Of a stretch of DNA of 64,000 nucleotides, positions 8,970-18,996 are shown piece after piece. Each line of letters begins with the position of its first letter. Positions within the stretch are counted from its first letter, which is position 1. Position numbers and translations under genes: made by a program. Under the pieces are notes generated by a model. The model did not search any database and was not told where the DNA came from. It was given only the letters and a program-made list of their open reading frames with translations. Source of the DNA: Rubellimicrobium aerolatum (GTDB lineage: Bacteria; Pseudomonadota; Alphaproteobacteria; Rhodobacterales; Rhodobacteraceae); contig NZ_JAGGJP010000008.1 of the NCBI RefSeq assembly GCF_017872975.1, positions 1 through 64,000 on the forward strand. Direction: 5' to 3'.

Positions 8970-9974
8970 ATGACCGACACCACACTCAAGACCTCCGGCT
9001 GGGGCGGGTCCCGGCTCTTCACGACCGCGACCGTGCAGAAGGCCGTGGCATTCGTCGTGCTGATCGCGCTCCTGGCCTTCTTCGGCCTGTTCGCCCCGAA
9101 CTTCGCGACCTGGAGCAACATGGTCGGCATCATGCAGGCCACCGCCGTCAACGGCGTCCTGGGCGTGGCGGTGACCTTCGTCATCATCTCGGGGGGCATC
9201 GACCTCTCGATCGGCACGATGATGACCCTGACGGCGGTCGTCGCCGGGCTCCTCCTGACGAACCTCGGGATGCCGCTGCCGCTGGGCATCATCGGCGCGA
9301 TCCTGTTCGGGGCCTTCATGGGCTCGATCTCGGGCGCCGTGATCGCCTACATGAAGATTCCGCCCTTCATCGCCACTCTGGGCATGATGCAGATCGCGCG
9401 CGGCCTCGCGCTGGTCTTCTCGGGGGCTACGCCGATCTACTTCAACGACACGCCGAACTACGGGCTCCTGTCGCCCGTGAGCTCGATCTCCGCCCTGATC
9501 CCGGGGCTGGAGATCCCGAACGGCGTGCTCATCATGTTCGCCGTCGCCGCAGTATCCTCGATCGTGCTGACGCGGACGATCGTCGGTCGGATGATCTTCG
9601 CGCTGGGCAGCAACGAGGAGGCCGCGCGCCTGTCCGGCATCAAGGTGAACCGCTGGAAGATCCTCACCTATGCCATCAGCGGCGGCATCTGCGGCGTCGC
9701 CGGCCTGATCGTCTCGGCACGCCTCAACTCGGCGCAGCCCGCGCTGGGCCTGGGCTACGAGCTCGACGCCATCGCGGCGGCGGTCATCGGGGGCACCTCG
9801 CTCTCGGGCGGGCGGGGCACGGTGACGGGGACGATCATCGGCGCCTTCATCATGAGCGTGCTGACCAATGGGCTGCGCGTCATGGGCGTCCAGGAGGAAT
9901 GGAAGATCGTCGTGACCGGCGCGATCATCATCGTCGCCGTCTTCATCGACATCGTCCTTCGTAGAAAGGCCTGA
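8970..9974 (+). CDS. Sugar ABC transporter permease (RbsC-type)
   Basis: The membrane channel of the same uptake system, 334 residues with 8-10 hydrophobic segments. It carries the branched-chain-transporter-like motif region 'GTSLSGGRGTVTGTIIGAFI' near the C-terminus that marks RbsC/XylH permeases. 'GGIDLSIGTMMTLTAVVAG' near residue 73 is the other family block. GGAGG lies just upstream of the ATG. It probably works as a homodimer with the preceding double ATPase and the binding protein encoded 83 bases downstream. Confidence 0.9.
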   Translation: MTDTTLKTSGWGGSRLFTTATVQKAVAFVVLIALLAFFGLFAPNFATWSNMVGIMQATAVNGVLGVAVTFVIISGGIDLSIGTMMTLTAVVAGLLLTNLGMPLPLGIIGAILFGAFMGSISGAVIAYMKIPPFIATLGMMQIARGLALVFSGATPIYFNDTPNYGLLSPVSSISALIPGLEIPNGVLIMFAVAAVSSIVLTRTIVGRMIFALGSNEEAARLSGIKVNRWKILTYAISGGICGVAGLIVSARLNSAQPALGLGYELDAIAAAVIGGTSLSGGRGTVTGTIIGAFIMSVLTNGLRVMGVQEEWKIVVTGAIIIVAVFIDIVLRRKA

Positions 9975-10057
9975 TCCGGGAGAGAGACCAACAAGAGACG
10001 AGATCGACCACCTCGGATGCGCCAACCGCACCGGGTCCAACAATCAGGGAGTGAGAC

Positions 10058-10990
10058 ATGAAGAAGACCATCCTGACCTCGGCACTGGCCCTCGGGCTCG
10101 CCATGGGGGCGGCCCCCGTCGTCGCCCAGGAGACCTATTTCCCCATCATCGCCAAGGGCTTCAGTCACCAGTTCTGGCAAGCCGTGAAGGCCGGCGCCGA
10201 GGAGGCCGCCACCCGCAACGGCGTGACGATCACCTTCGAGGGGCCGAACACCGAGGCCGAGATCGACAGGCAGACCGACATCCTGAACGCGGCCATCGCC
10301 AAGGCGCCGCAGGGCTTGGGCTTCGCCGCGCTCGACAGCCAAGCCCAGGTCCCGGCGCTGCAGCAGGCGGCCGACGCCGGCATCCCGATCGTCGCCTTCG
10401 ACTCGGGCGTCGAAAGCGACCTGCCCCTGACGACCTGCTCGACCGACAACATCGCGGCCGCCGCCGCCGCCGCCGACGCCCTGGCGAAGGCCATCGGCGA
10501 GGAGGGCCAGATCGCCGCGGTGATCCACGACCAGACCAGCGCCACCGGCATCGGCCGTCGCGACGGGTTCCTCAACCGCATCGCCGAGGCCTATCCGAAC
10601 ATCGAGGTCGTCGATGTCCAGTACGCCAACGACGCGCTGAAGGCGGCCGACAACGTCAAGGCGATGCTGCAGGCCAACCCCGACATCAAGGGCATCTTCG
10701 CCTCGAACGAGGGCTCGGCCATCGGCCTGTCCGTCGCGCTCAGGGAGACCGGCTCCGACATCGTCGGCGTCGGCTTCGACTCGGGGCGGACGCAGAAGGA
10801 CGCGATCATGGACGGGACCCTGCTGGGAGCCATCACGCAGAACCCGGTCGGCATCGGCCAGTGCGTCGTCGATTCGCTCGTCAAGGCCACGAAGGGCGAG
10901 GAACTGCCCGAGGTCATCGACACCGGCTTCTACTGGTACGACCAGAGCAACATGGCCGACCCGACGATCGCCGCCGTGCTCTACGACTGA
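10058..10990 (+). CDS. Sugar ABC transporter substrate-binding protein
   Basis: A 310-residue periplasmic binding protein of the ribose/galactose class. The signal peptide is MKKTILTSALALGLAMGAAP..AQ. The mature start 'YFPIIAKGFSHQFWQAVKAG' resembles the first beta strand and sugar-stacking aromatic of RbsB-like proteins. A conserved 'GFDSGRTQKDAIMDGTLLGA' and a C-terminal 'QNPVGIGQ' block complete the fold. The ligand cannot be named; no sugar kinase or isomerase gene accompanies the operon here. Binding proteins are usually expressed above the membrane parts, and the 83-base gap before this gene could hold an internal signal. Confidence 0.88.
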   Translation: MKKTILTSALALGLAMGAAPVVAQETYFPIIAKGFSHQFWQAVKAGAEEAATRNGVTITFEGPNTEAEIDRQTDILNAAIAKAPQGLGFAALDSQAQVPALQQAADAGIPIVAFDSGVESDLPLTTCSTDNIAAAAAAADALAKAIGEEGQIAAVIHDQTSATGIGRRDGFLNRIAEAYPNIEVVDVQYANDALKAADNVKAMLQANPDIKGIFASNEGSAIGLSVALRETGSDIVGVGFDSGRTQKDAIMDGTLLGAITQNPVGIGQCVVDSLVKATKGEELPEVIDTGFYWYDQSNMADPTIAAVLYD

Positions 10991-11651
10991 TCGCAGCACG
11001 GGTCCCCCTTGGCCCTCCTCCGGTTCGCGGGGGAGGGTTCAGCTCCGATGGGCTTGCCGGAGCCTGGGGAACGCCAGGGGAGGTCGCTTCCGACAGCGCC
11101 ATGCCCGCGCGCGTTCGTGGCCTGCTGCCGGTTTCCTGGACAGCAGGCCACCGCGTCGTTGAGCGCCGCTCGAAGAACTTCTTGGGATGAGGTGGCTCAG
11201 GGCCGAGTGACGTCCGGCCGGGTTACAGGACCGCTCAACGCAATCGAAGACGTCGGTTCGGGCCGTATCCTGGCTGCGGTTCGCTTGGCCGACATGAACG
11301 CAAGAAGGCTTTCCGTCAGCGACCTCGCCGTCGTGCTCGGAGCGGCGTCGTCCGATGGCACGATCCGACGCTCCCGGCCTCAGGTCGTCCAACGCACCGC
11401 GTGGGCTCTGAACCGCAGTTGCAAGCCGTCCGGAGCCGGTCGCAACGGCGCTCCTGGACGGCAGGCCTTGGCCCGTCACGACTGGCGTCCCTCATCGGCC
11501 GAAGCCCACGCCTCGCCAAATCAACCATCCCGATACCAGCCTGCTCACCACGGCAAGGCAAAGGAGGTGCGTCGTGAACGAAAGTGCAAACACCTCTGTA
11601 AACGGCGCAGGGCCGATGAAAGGAGAAGTTTTGCAAGTGCCTAAACATAAA
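10991..11651. other. 660-bp gene-free stretch between ABC operon and tRNA-Cys
   Basis: No gene is recognisable on either strand, although several short open frames exist. Base composition looks less codon-biased than the surroundings. Near its right end an AAGGAGGTG Shine-Dalgarno-like sequence (11560-11568) precedes GTG 11574. The 61-codon frame that follows runs antisense through tRNA-Cys and is probably not a gene. No duplicated tRNA end, and so no att site, was found. Confidence 0.5.
11013..11037 (+). terminator. Possible terminator of the sugar ABC operon
   Basis: CCCTCC (11013-11018) pairs with GGAGGG (11032-11037), 22 bases after the binding-protein stop. There is no T-run, so this is a weak call. 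Confidence 0.35.
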
Positions 11652-11725
11652 TGGAGGCGAGTACCGGAATCGAACCGGTCTACACGGATTTGCAATCCGC
11701 TGCGTAACCTCTCCGCCAACTCGCC
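11652..11725 (-). tRNA. tRNA-Cys (anticodon GCA)
   Basis: The minus strand folds as a standard 74-nt tRNA with the acceptor stem GGCGAGT/ACTCGCC, discriminator U and an encoded CCA. The anticodon loop is TTGCAAA with GCA, and the T loop is GGTTCGATTCC. It sits between an accessory, partly decayed region and a run of housekeeping genes. Confidence 0.97.
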
Positions 11726-11874
11726 GCCGTCCCTGTCGGAACGGGGCCGGGATACATGACCCGGAGGCCACGCGCAAGCGGCCGCGACGCGAGGGGAGGC
11801 GCGGGGCCGATTGTGCCGGCGCCGGGGCTGTGCCAAGACTCCGGGAAAGGCCGAGACTCCGGAGCGTCCACCCC

Positions 11875-12528
11875 TTGTCCGATTTCCAGACCCGCCGCAC
11901 CATGATGGTCGACACGCAGGTCCGTCCCGCCGACGTGACCCGCTTCCCCATCATCGAGGCCATGCTTCACGTCCCGCGCGAGGCCTTCGTGCCCGAATCG
12001 CGCCGCGAGGCCGCCTACCTGGGCGAGAACCTCTACCTTGCCCCCGGCCGCGTCGTGCTCGAGCCGCGCACCCTGGCCAAGTTCCTCGAAGGGCTCGACA
12101 TCCGCCCGGGCGAGCGGGTGCTCGACCTCGGCACGGGCCTGGGCTACGGCGCCGCCGTGATGGAACGGATGGGCGCCGTCGTGACCGCCGTGGAGGACGA
12201 CCCCGCCCGCGCCGCCGCCGCGACCGCCGCCCTCGCGGCCCAGGGCGCGGCCAACGCCCGCGTCGTCGCCGCCCCGCTGGCCGAGGGCGCACCCGCCCAG
12301 GCCCCCTTCGACGTCATCCTGGTCGAGGGCGCGGTCGAGACGATCCACGACGCCCTCCTGGCGCAGCTCGCCGAGGACGGGCGCATCGCCGCCCTCTTCG
12401 CCGAGGAGCAGCTCGGCATCGCCCGGATCGGCCGCAAGGAAGCGGGTCTGGTGAACTGGCGCTACGCCTTCAACGCCGGGGCGCCCGTGCTTCCCGGCTT
12501 CGGACGCGCCACGGCCTTCGTGCTCTGA
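11875..12528 (+). CDS. pcm: Protein-L-isoaspartate O-methyltransferase family protein
   Basis: A 217-residue class I SAM-dependent methyltransferase of the PCMT family. The SAM-binding motif [14 protein letters not shown] is near residue 83, and the N-terminal '[12 protein letters not shown]' block is typical of the alphaproteobacterial version. Classical PCMTs repair isoaspartyl damage. The alphaproteobacterial proteins next to tolC-like genes are divergent, so true repair activity is inferred, not shown. I chose the TTG at 11875 (MSDFQTRR) because relatives begin the same way and GGAG lies 9 bases upstream; an in-frame ATG at 11830 is less likely. The tolC-like gene follows 38 bases later. 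Confidence 0.8.
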   Translation: MSDFQTRRTMMVDTQVRPADVTRFPIIEAMLHVPREAFVPESRREAAYLGENLYLAPGRVVLEPRTLAKFLEGLDIRPGERVLDLGTGLGYGAAVMERMGAVVTAVEDDPARAAAATAALAAQGAANARVVAAPLAEGAPAQAPFDVILVEGAVETIHDALLAQLAEDGRIAALFAEEQLGIARIGRKEAGLVNWRYAFNAGAPVLPGFGRATAFVL

Positions 12529-12566
12529 CGGCGCGCGATCAACAGGAACGAGGCGGAGCGAGCATC

Positions 12567-13997
12567 ATGCGACACATCTTCCGCGGAACCGTGGCCGCTC
12601 TGGCCCTCTGGGCCGGGACCGCCCAAGCCGAGACGCTGGCCGACGCGCTGGTGGACGGCTACAACTCCTCCGGCCTCATCGAGCAGAACCGGGCCACCCT
12701 GCGCGCCGCCGACGAGAACGTGGCCCAGGCCGTGGCCACCCTGCGCCCGGTGCTGAGCTGGTCCGCCTCCCTGGAGCGGAGCTTCACCTCGGCCGAGGTC
12801 GCGACCGCCGGGCTCCTCGGCACCACCGTGGAGCGGCTCGAGGCCAACTCCGACGAGCTCGCGGTCGGGCTGTCACTGACCCAGACGCTCTGGGACTCGG
12901 GCGCCCGCCGGCTGGCGATCGAGGCGCAGAAGGAGACGGTGCTCGCCACCCGCGAGTCGCTGCGCGACATCGAGCGGCAGGTCCTCCTCCGCATCGTCAG
13001 CGCCTATCAGGAGGTGCGGCGCGCCCGCGCCTTCGTCGGCCTGCGCGAGAACAACGTCCGCGTCATCGGCGAGGAGCTGCGCGCCGCCCAGGACCGCTTC
13101 GAGGTCGGCGAGGTGACGCGCACCGACGTGGCGCTGGCCGAGGCCGAGTTGGCGGCGGCGCGCTCCAACCTCGTGGCTGCGCAGGGCGACCTCGCCACCG
13201 CCATCGAGGACTTCCGCGCCTTCGTGGGCCGTGCGCCCGGCGACCTGGAGCCGCCGCCCTTCGCCACGATCCCGTCCGCCCCGGCCGAGGCCGAGGCCAT
13301 CGCCCTGCGCTCCTACCCGGAATTGTTGCAGGTGCAGCACCAGGTCGCCGCCGCCGAGATCGCCATCTCGGCCACCCGGGCCCAGCAGCGACCCACCGTT
13401 GCGCTGAGCGGCGGGATCTCCCTCTCGCGCGAGAGCGACGCCCTGGGCGAGCTGGCCGAGGCCCCGAACACCGGGGTGGCGCAGGTCGGCGTCTCGGTGG
13501 AAGGCCCGATCTATCGGGGCGGGGCCGGGGCCTCGGAGGTCCGGCAGTCCCGCGCCCAGCGCGACGAGGCGCGGGCGAGCCTGATCGAGGTCTCGCGCGG
13601 CGTCGTCCAGGCGGTCGGCACGGCCTACGCCAACCTCGAGGTCGCCCGCGCCAGCCGCTCCGCCTTTTCCGAGCAGGTGCGCGCCGCCCAGATCGCCTTC
13701 GAGGGCGTGCGCGAGGAGGCGACGCTCGGCGCGCGGACCACGCTCGACGTGCTCGACGCCGAGCAGGAGCTCCTCGACGCCCGCGCGAGCCTCGTGGACG
13801 CCGAGATCAACGAGGCGCTGGCCACCTACCAGATCCTGTCGGCGGCGGGGCTGCTGTCCGCGCAGACGCTCGGGCTGAACGTCCAGGTCTACGACCCTTC
13901 GGCTTATTACGACCTGGTGGACGACGCCCCCTCGGCCGCCTCGCGGCAGGGCCGGGCGCTGGACCGGGTGTTGCAGTCGATCGGGCAGGGGAACTGA
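12567..13997 (+). CDS. tolC: TolC family outer membrane channel protein
   Basis: A 476-residue outer-membrane efflux / type I secretion channel. The signal peptide (MRHIFRGTVAALALWAGTAQ) precedes two repeated outer-membrane-efflux domains. Long Ala/Glu/Arg-rich helices with 'LAEAELAAARSNLVAAQGDL' and 'TTLDVLDAEQELLDARASLV' are the characteristic paired coiled-coil segments. It works as a trimer spanning the outer membrane and periplasm with an inner-membrane exporter and adaptor, none of which is encoded beside it. The preceding pcm-like gene is its usual neighbour in Rhodobacterales. Confidence 0.92.
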   Translation: MRHIFRGTVAALALWAGTAQAETLADALVDGYNSSGLIEQNRATLRAADENVAQAVATLRPVLSWSASLERSFTSAEVATAGLLGTTVERLEANSDELAVGLSLTQTLWDSGARRLAIEAQKETVLATRESLRDIERQVLLRIVSAYQEVRRARAFVGLRENNVRVIGEELRAAQDRFEVGEVTRTDVALAEAELAAARSNLVAAQGDLATAIEDFRAFVGRAPGDLEPPPFATIPSAPAEAEAIALRSYPELLQVQHQVAAAEIAISATRAQQRPTVALSGGISLSRESDALGELAEAPNTGVAQVGVSVEGPIYRGGAGASEVRQSRAQRDEARASLIEVSRGVVQAVGTAYANLEVARASRSAFSEQVRAAQIAFEGVREEATLGARTTLDVLDAEQELLDARASLVDAEINEALATYQILSAAGLLSAQTLGLNVQVYDPSAYYDLVDDAPSAASRQGRALDRVLQSIGQGN

Positions 13998-14061
13998 GCC
14001 CGCCGTCCCGGCCCCGCGCGGCGGGGCAGGGGACCCGATCCCGGCCCGAACGGAAGGCACG

Positions 14062-14643
14062 ATGGCGAATCCTCCCAAGACCCCCGGCGAGCCCTTCCCC
14101 TTGGCGCTGCGCCGCCCGCGCGAGGAAGGCCGCGCCGCTCCCATGGGCCGCCTCGTCCTGACCCCGTCCCTGCGGGTGCGCGAGCCTGCCGACCCCGACC
14201 CCACGGCGTCATTGCCCGAGGCGTCTCCGCCGCCCCGCCCGACGACCCCCGCCATCGAGCCCGTCCTCGTCCCGACCGGGTCCATTCCCGCCCCGGCGAC
14301 CCCGGACGAAGCCGTCGCCGGCCCGATCCCCGATCCATCGGCGATCCCGCCATCCGCCGCCTCCGCACCCGACCCCGCTCCGCCCGAGCTCCCGCCCGCC
14401 GCCGCGCCGCCGATCCCGGCACCAGCGGAGGCTCCGGCCCCCCGGCCGCCCGAGCCCGTCCCCTTGCCCCTGGCCGGCCTCGACGAGGCCGCGCTCCGCG
14501 CCCTGGTGGCCGAGGTCGTGAGCGAGGAACTGCGGGGCGAGACCGGCGCGCGCGTCACCCGCAACCTCCGCAAGCTCGTCCGGCAGGAGGTGCTCCAGGC
14601 CCTCGCCATGCGCGCCGCCGCCCGGCCTCCTGGTCAGACCTAG
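14062..14643 (+). CDS. Proline-rich hypothetical protein
   Basis: A 193-residue protein with no named family that I recognise. The first about 140 residues are dominated by Pro/Ala with little predicted structure. The last 50 form a charged amphipathic segment ([20 protein letters not shown], then [12 protein letters not shown]) that looks conserved and helical. No signal peptide or membrane helix is seen. It follows the tolC-like gene on the same strand by 64 bases. It ends in a 4-base convergent overlap with cobQ. Confidence 0.65.
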   Translation: MANPPKTPGEPFPLALRRPREEGRAAPMGRLVLTPSLRVREPADPDPTASLPEASPPPRPTTPAIEPVLVPTGSIPAPATPDEAVAGPIPDPSAIPPSAASAPDPAPPELPPAAAPPIPAPAEAPAPRPPEPVPLPLAGLDEAALRALVAEVVSEELRGETGARVTRNLRKLVRQEVLQALAMRAAARPPGQT

Positions 14644-16094
14644 ACCTCCGCCGCCGTCGCCAGCAGCGCGTCGAGGTCCAGATGCCGCTCCAGATGCGCG
14701 GCCAGCCGGTCCAGCGTGGCCTCCACCTCGCCCTCCCAGTCGAAGGGGACGCCCGCGCCGCCCAGTTCCGACAGCCAGGCCGCGCGGAAGGCGTCCGCCG
14801 CGAAGAGCCCGTGGAGATAGGTTCCCCGCACCCGCCCGTCCGCGCTTTCCGCCCCCTCGGGCCGCCCGTCCACGACCAGCCAGGGCCGGTCCCGGTGCGG
14901 CCCCTCGGTGCGGCCCATGTGGATCTCGTAGCCCCGCACCGCCGCGCCGCTCGCGGGGTGGGTCCCCTCCACGCGGGCCAACCGCTTCTCGCGACCCATC
15001 ACCGTCACCACGTCGAGGAGGCCGAGCCCGTCCACGCCTCCGGGCGGCCCCTCGATCCCGTCCGGGTCCTCGATCCGCCGCCCGAGCATCTGGTAGCCGC
15101 CGCAGAGCCCCAGCACCCGCCCGCCCCGCCGCCGATGCGCGAGGAGGTCCACGTCCCAGCCCTGCGCGCGGAAATGCGAAAGGTCCGAGATGGTCGCCTT
15201 CGACCCCGGGATCAGCACCACGTCCGCGTCGCCCGGCAGCGCCCGCCCGGGCGGCACGATCTCCACGCCGACGCCGGGCGTCGCCGCCAGCGGGTCGAGG
15301 TCGTCGAAGTTCGCGATCCGGCGCAACTGCGGCACCGCCACCTTGACCGTTCCCGTCGTCCCCCGCCCGGCGATGTCGAGGATGTCCTCGGCCGGCAGCC
15401 GCCACGCCTCCTCGAACCACGGCACCACGCCCAGCCCCGCCCAGCCCGTCCGCTCGGCGATCATCCGGAACCCGTCGTCGAAGAGCCGCGGGTCGCCCCG
15501 GAACTTGTTGATCGCGAAGGCGCGAATCATGGCGCGATCGCCCGCCTCCAGCACCGCGTGGGTGCCGACGATCTGCGCGATCACGCCGCCCCGGTCGATG
15601 TCGCCCACCAGCGCCACCGGCACCCCGGCCGCCCGCGCGAATCCCATGTTGGCGATGTCCCCCGCCCGCAGGTTGACCTCGGCCGGGCTCCCCGCGCCCT
15701 CCACGATCACGAGGTCGCGCCCCGCCGCCAGCCGCCCGAAGCTTTCCAGCACCGGCGCCATGAGCTGCGGCTTCAGGCCTGCGTAGTCCCGCGCCCGCAC
15801 GCTCGCCACGCGGCGGCCCTGCACGACGACCTGCGCGCCCGTCTCCGTCTCGGGCTTGAGCAGCACCGGGTTCATGTCCACCAGCGGCTCCAGCCCCGCC
15901 GCCCGCGCCTGCAGCGCCTGAGCCCGTCCGATTTCGCCCCCATCGGCGGTCACGGCGGCGTTGTTGCTCATGTTCTGCGGCTTGAAGGGCGCGACCCGCA
16001 GGCCCCGCATCCGGCAGGCCCGCGCGATCCCCGCGACCAGCAGGCTCTTGCCCACGTTCGAGCCCGCGCCCTGGATCATCACGGCCTTCGCCAT
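14640..16094 (-). CDS. cobQ: Cobyric acid synthase CobQ
   Basis: The ATP- and glutamine-dependent amidase that converts adenosylcobyrinic acid a,c-diamide to adenosylcobyric acid in cobalamin synthesis. It has 484 residues, the usual length. The N-terminal dethiobiotin-synthetase-like domain starts [16 protein letters not shown] (P-loop) and has 'FKPQNMSNN'. The C-terminal class I glutamine amidotransferase domain has its nucleophile in '[12 protein letters not shown]' and a late 'TYLHGLF'. No other cobalamin genes and no cobalamin riboswitch are visible next to it. Confidence 0.95.
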   Translation of the reverse strand: MAKAVMIQGAGSNVGKSLLVAGIARACRMRGLRVAPFKPQNMSNNAAVTADGGEIGRAQALQARAAGLEPLVDMNPVLLKPETETGAQVVVQGRRVASVRARDYAGLKPQLMAPVLESFGRLAAGRDLVIVEGAGSPAEVNLRAGDIANMGFARAAGVPVALVGDIDRGGVIAQIVGTHAVLEAGDRAMIRAFAINKFRGDPRLFDDGFRMIAERTGWAGLGVVPWFEEAWRLPAEDILDIAGRGTTGTVKVAVPQLRRIANFDDLDPLAATPGVGVEIVPPGRALPGDADVVLIPGSKATISDLSHFRAQGWDVDLLAHRRRGGRVLGLCGGYQMLGRRIEDPDGIEGPPGGVDGLGLLDVVTVMGREKRLARVEGTHPASGAAVRGYEIHMGRTEGPHRDRPWLVVDGRPEGAESADGRVRGTYLHGLFAADAFRAAWLSELGGAGVPFDWEGEVEATLDRLAAHLERHLDLDALLATAAEV

Positions 16095-16113
16095 CGCCCC
16101 TCCCCATGACGAA

Positions 16114-16137
16114 AGCGCGGACCCGAGGGCCCGCGCT
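16114..16137 (-). terminator. Hairpin after the DUF6280-like gene
   Basis: AGCGCGG (16114-16120) and CCGCGCT (16131-16137) form a 7-bp GC-rich stem between the DUF6280-like stop and the cobQ start. On the minus strand it is followed by TTTC, a weak intrinsic terminator. Confidence 0.45.
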
Positions 16138-16167
16138 GTTCCGTGAAACTCCCGAAGGAAGGCTCCG

Positions 16168-16491
16168 TCAGGCGGCCTTCGCCTCTTCCTCGGCGGCGTG
16201 GCGACGCTCGCTCTCCTCGCGAGACAGCGCGACCGAGGTCCGCACGCCCTTGCCGACGAAGTCCATGAGGCCCTGGACCACCCGCTCGTTCGGGTCGATG
16301 CCGGCGCAGGTCAGCACTTCGCGCCCGTCCTTGGACCGCGCCCAGCGGGCGATCTGCTCGGGACCGTTGCCGAACTTCTTGTCATCCGCAATGGCGTCGT
16401 CCAGCGCCGCCAGCACGACCGCCGCGAAAAGCTTGCGCGCGCGGTTGCCCTGCTCGTTGTTGTAGGCGGTGCCGTCGATGAAATCCTTCAT
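16168..16491 (-). CDS. DUF6280-like small protein
   Basis: A 107-residue acidic/basic cytoplasmic protein starting [20 protein letters not shown] and ending in a Glu/Arg/Ala-rich tail. It matches my memory of a short, highly conserved Rhodobacterales family (DUF6280) of unknown function, so the name is from recall and not a search. No catalytic motif, signal or membrane segment is seen. GGAAG lies upstream of the ATG. It is transcribed divergently from efp. Confidence 0.7.
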   Translation of the reverse strand: MKDFIDGTAYNNEQGNRARKLFAAVVLAALDDAIADDKKFGNGPEQIARWARSKDGREVLTCAGIDPNERVVQGLMDFVGKGVRTSVALSREESERRHAAEEEAKAA

Positions 16492-16734
16492 TTTTCTTCC
16501 TTTTTCTTCGCTTCCGCGTCCGAGGGCCCGTGATAACTACCGTTTTGAGCCGCCGGGAGCGGTGCTCTTTCAGCATGGCTGCCATGCGTTTCGATCATGG
16601 CAATTCTATGGAAGGGACGGATCGGGTCCTCGCGAAACCGGGAGTTCGCCTTGTGCTGGCGGCGCACGGGCGATATGGCTCCCCCGCCGCGAAGGTCAAC
16701 GCCGCTCGCGCAGTCGTCATCGGGGGAGGGGGCC

Positions 16735-17298
16735 ATGCCCAAGATCAACGGCAACGAGATCAAGCCGGGCCTGATCCTCGACCATGACGGCGGCCTCTGG
16801 GCGGCGGTGAAGGTGGATCACGTCAAGCCCGGCAAGGGCGGCGCCTTCGCGCAGGTGGAGCTCAAGAACCTCCGCGACGGCCGCAAGCTCAACGAACGCT
16901 TCCGTTCCGCCGACAAGGTGGAGACGGTGGAGCTGGAGAAGAAGGACCAGCAGTTCCTCTACGAGACCGACGGGATGCTGACCTTCATGGACAGCGAGAG
17001 CTTCGAGCAGATCGCGCTGCCCGCCGACCTCCTGGGCGACCGCCGCCCCTTCCTCCAGGATGGCATGACGGTCCGCGTGGAATACGTGGGCGAGGAGGCG
17101 CTCAACGTGGCGCTCCCGCCCAAGGTCACCTGCACCATCGCCTCGACCGACCCCGTGCAGCGCGGCCAGACCGCCGCCAACAGCTTCAAGCCGGCGATCC
17201 TCGACAACGGCCTGCGCGTGCTGGTCCCGCCCTTCATCGGCGAGGGAGAGCGCGTCATCGTCAACACCGAATCCATGGAATACTCCGAGCGTGCCTGA
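16735..17298 (+). CDS. efp: Elongation factor P
   Basis: A 187-residue translation factor that binds the ribosome next to the P site and relieves stalling at polyproline stretches. All three beta-barrel domains are present, with '[12 protein letters not shown]' at the start and '[12 protein letters not shown]' at the end. The modification-loop region reads [10 protein letters not shown], with Lys at the tip. A strong GGGGGAGGGGG sequence precedes the ATG at 16735, which rules out the longer in-frame starts. The IMPase-like gene begins with GTG inside its last codons. Confidence 0.96.
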   Translation: MPKINGNEIKPGLILDHDGGLWAAVKVDHVKPGKGGAFAQVELKNLRDGRKLNERFRSADKVETVELEKKDQQFLYETDGMLTFMDSESFEQIALPADLLGDRRPFLQDGMTVRVEYVGEEALNVALPPKVTCTIASTDPVQRGQTAANSFKPAILDNGLRVLVPPFIGEGERVIVNTESMEYSERA

Positions 17299-18130
17299 TC
17301 CGATCTCGCCCGCGCAACGCGACCTCCTCCTGCGGGCGGCGAGGGACGCCGCGCGCGAGCGGATCATGCCGCGCTTCCGGGCCCTCGCGCCGTCCGACAT
17401 CTCCACGAAATCCGGCCCTGCCGACCTCGTGACGCTGGCCGACACCGAGGCCGAGGCGCAGATCGCCGCCGCCGTCCGTGCCGCCTGGCCCGAGGCCACC
17501 GTGCTGGGTGAGGAATCGGTCGCCGCCGACCCGTCCCTCCGCACCGCCATGGGCACCGCCGACCCTTGCGTGGTCATCGACCCCGTGGACGGCACCTGGA
17601 ACTTCGCCAAGGGCCTCGCCGTCTTCGGCGTCCTCCTCGCGGTGCTGCGCCGGGGCGTCCCCGTCTGGGGCCTCCTCTACGACCCCGTGATGGACGACTG
17701 GATCGAGGCAGTCCCCGGCGCCCCCGCCCGGTTCGAGACCGCCTCGGGCCGCGTCACCGACCTCCGGGCCTCCGCCGAATCGCGGATCGACCGCCTGACC
17801 GGCTACATGCCGCTCGGCCTCTTTCCCCACGCCGACCGGGAACGGATCGCCAAGGAGTTCCCCGACTTCCTACGGATCACCGGCCTGCGCTGCGCGCTCC
17901 ACGAATACCGCATGGTCGCGCAAGGCCACGCCGAGTTCTGCCTTTCCGGCCCGGTCCCGCACCCCTGGGATCACGCGGCGGGCGTCCTCGCGGTCCAACA
18001 GGCCGGCGGCGTCGCGCGATTCCTCGACGGCGAGGACTATACCGCCGAGCGCCCGCGCGGCGTCCTCCTCAGTGCCGGCTCCGAGGCCGCCTGGGACTCG
18101 CTGGCCCAGCGTTTCGCCTTCCTAGCCTGA
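17291..18130 (+). CDS. Inositol monophosphatase family protein
   Basis: A 279-residue member of the Mg2+-dependent IMPase/FBPase superfamily. Metal-binding motifs are 'GEESV', 'DPVDGTWNF' and 'PHPWDHAAG'. This is one of three paralogues in the window, with suhB-like at 32154 and hisN-like at 42404. The substrate is unknown; sugar phosphates, 3'-phosphoadenosine phosphates or inositol phosphates are all used by relatives. The GTG start at 17291 overlaps the efp stop by 8 bases, so translation is likely coupled to efp. Confidence 0.85.
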   Translation: MPDPISPAQRDLLLRAARDAARERIMPRFRALAPSDISTKSGPADLVTLADTEAEAQIAAAVRAAWPEATVLGEESVAADPSLRTAMGTADPCVVIDPVDGTWNFAKGLAVFGVLLAVLRRGVPVWGLLYDPVMDDWIEAVPGAPARFETASGRVTDLRASAESRIDRLTGYMPLGLFPHADRERIAKEFPDFLRITGLRCALHEYRMVAQGHAEFCLSGPVPHPWDHAAGVLAVQQAGGVARFLDGEDYTAERPRGVLLSAGSEAAWDSLAQRFAFLA

Positions 18131-18255
18131 TGGCGGTCTCGCATGGCGGGCCGAACCCCGCTCTACACGGTGCATCGCGTTCGACAGCGTAGGACGGGCT
18201 TCCCCCCACCATTCCACCTCGACCACGATGCGGAACGCTGGCGACGGACCCCGCC

Positions 18256-18996
18256 CTACGCCGGCCCCGCGACCACCCGCGCGTCCCCCGCCGCCAGCGG
18301 CCCGCCCATCCGGTCGAACCGCAGATGCGCGATCCCGCGCCCGCCCGACTGCGTATAGAGCGCCCCCGCCTCGCGCCCGTCCCCTGTCAGGATCGGCGTC
18401 CCCACCGGCGCCGCCCCCTCCACTGCGACGCCCACGAGCCCCTTCCGCAGCTCCGTCTTGTGCTTCATCCGCGCCGTGACCTCCTGGCCCACGTAGCAGC
18501 CCTTCCGGAAGTCCACCCCGTGCAGCCGCTCGAACCCCGCCTCCAGGATGTAGGTCTCGGGCGTCAGCTCCACCCCTGTCTCGGGGATCACGTGCGCGAC
18601 CCGGATGGCGTCCCAGTCCGTCCCGTCGCCCCCGCCCTCGGCTCCATAGAGCCGCCAGCCCAGCGCCGGATGGCGCGGATCGGCCCAGGCCCCCTCCGGT
18701 GGTGCCCCCGTCCCCCGCCGCACCCCCAGCTCCGTCGGCACCAGCCGCACGTCCGCCCGCAGCCGATACATCCCCAGCCGCTGCACCAGCGCCGGCGCGA
18801 CCCCCTCGGCCACGTCGATCAGGATGCGCTCCCCGTCCGGCACCAGCAGAAAGTCCGCCAGATACTTCCCCTGCGGCGTCAGCAGCGCCGCATAGACCAG
18901 CCCCTCCCGCAGCCGCCCCACGTCGTTCGTCACGAGCCCTTGGAGGAACCCCTCCCGATCCGCCCCTTCCACCGCGACGATTGCCCGCCCGCTCAT
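18256..18996 (-). CDS. ygfZ: YgfZ/GcvT-like folate-binding protein
   Basis: A 246-residue tetrahydrofolate-binding protein of the CAF17/YgfZ group, which supports repair or assembly of certain Fe-S enzymes. The signature K-G-C-Y-x-G-Q-E is present (RKGCYVGQEVTAR, near residue 163), with the expected Cys. The N-terminal 'GADREGFLQGLVTNDV' is also typical. Its ATG overlaps the TGA of the upstream ABC transporter (ATGA, 18993-18996), making a coupled three-gene unit with the phosphatase-like gene. Confidence 0.9.
   Translation of the reverse strand: MSGRAIVAVEGADREGFLQGLVTNDVGRLREGLVYAALLTPQGKYLADFLLVPDGERILIDVAEGVAPALVQRLGMYRLRADVRLVPTELGVRRGTGAPPEGAWADPRHPALGWRLYGAEGGGDGTDWDAIRVAHVIPETGVELTPETYILEAGFERLHGVDFRKGCYVGQEVTARMKHKTELRKGLVGVAVEGAAPVGTPILTGDGREAGALYTQSGGRGIAHLRFDRMGGPLAAGDARVVAGPA

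Noticed and set aside
10991-11651. Integrated element or att site beside tRNA-Cys
   Set aside because: No integrase, direct repeat of the tRNA 3' end or transposase fragment is visible.
11574-11759. 61-codon frame with an excellent AAGGAGGTG ribosome binding site near tRNA-Cys
   Set aside because: Two thirds of it is the antisense of tRNA-Cys (the [15 protein letters not shown] read), a well-known source of false proteins. The first 20 codons alone show no family.
16500-16734. Riboswitch or leader upstream of efp
   Set aside because: The 235-base gap shows no conserved aptamer-like pairing that I can recognise, only scattered GC hairpins.
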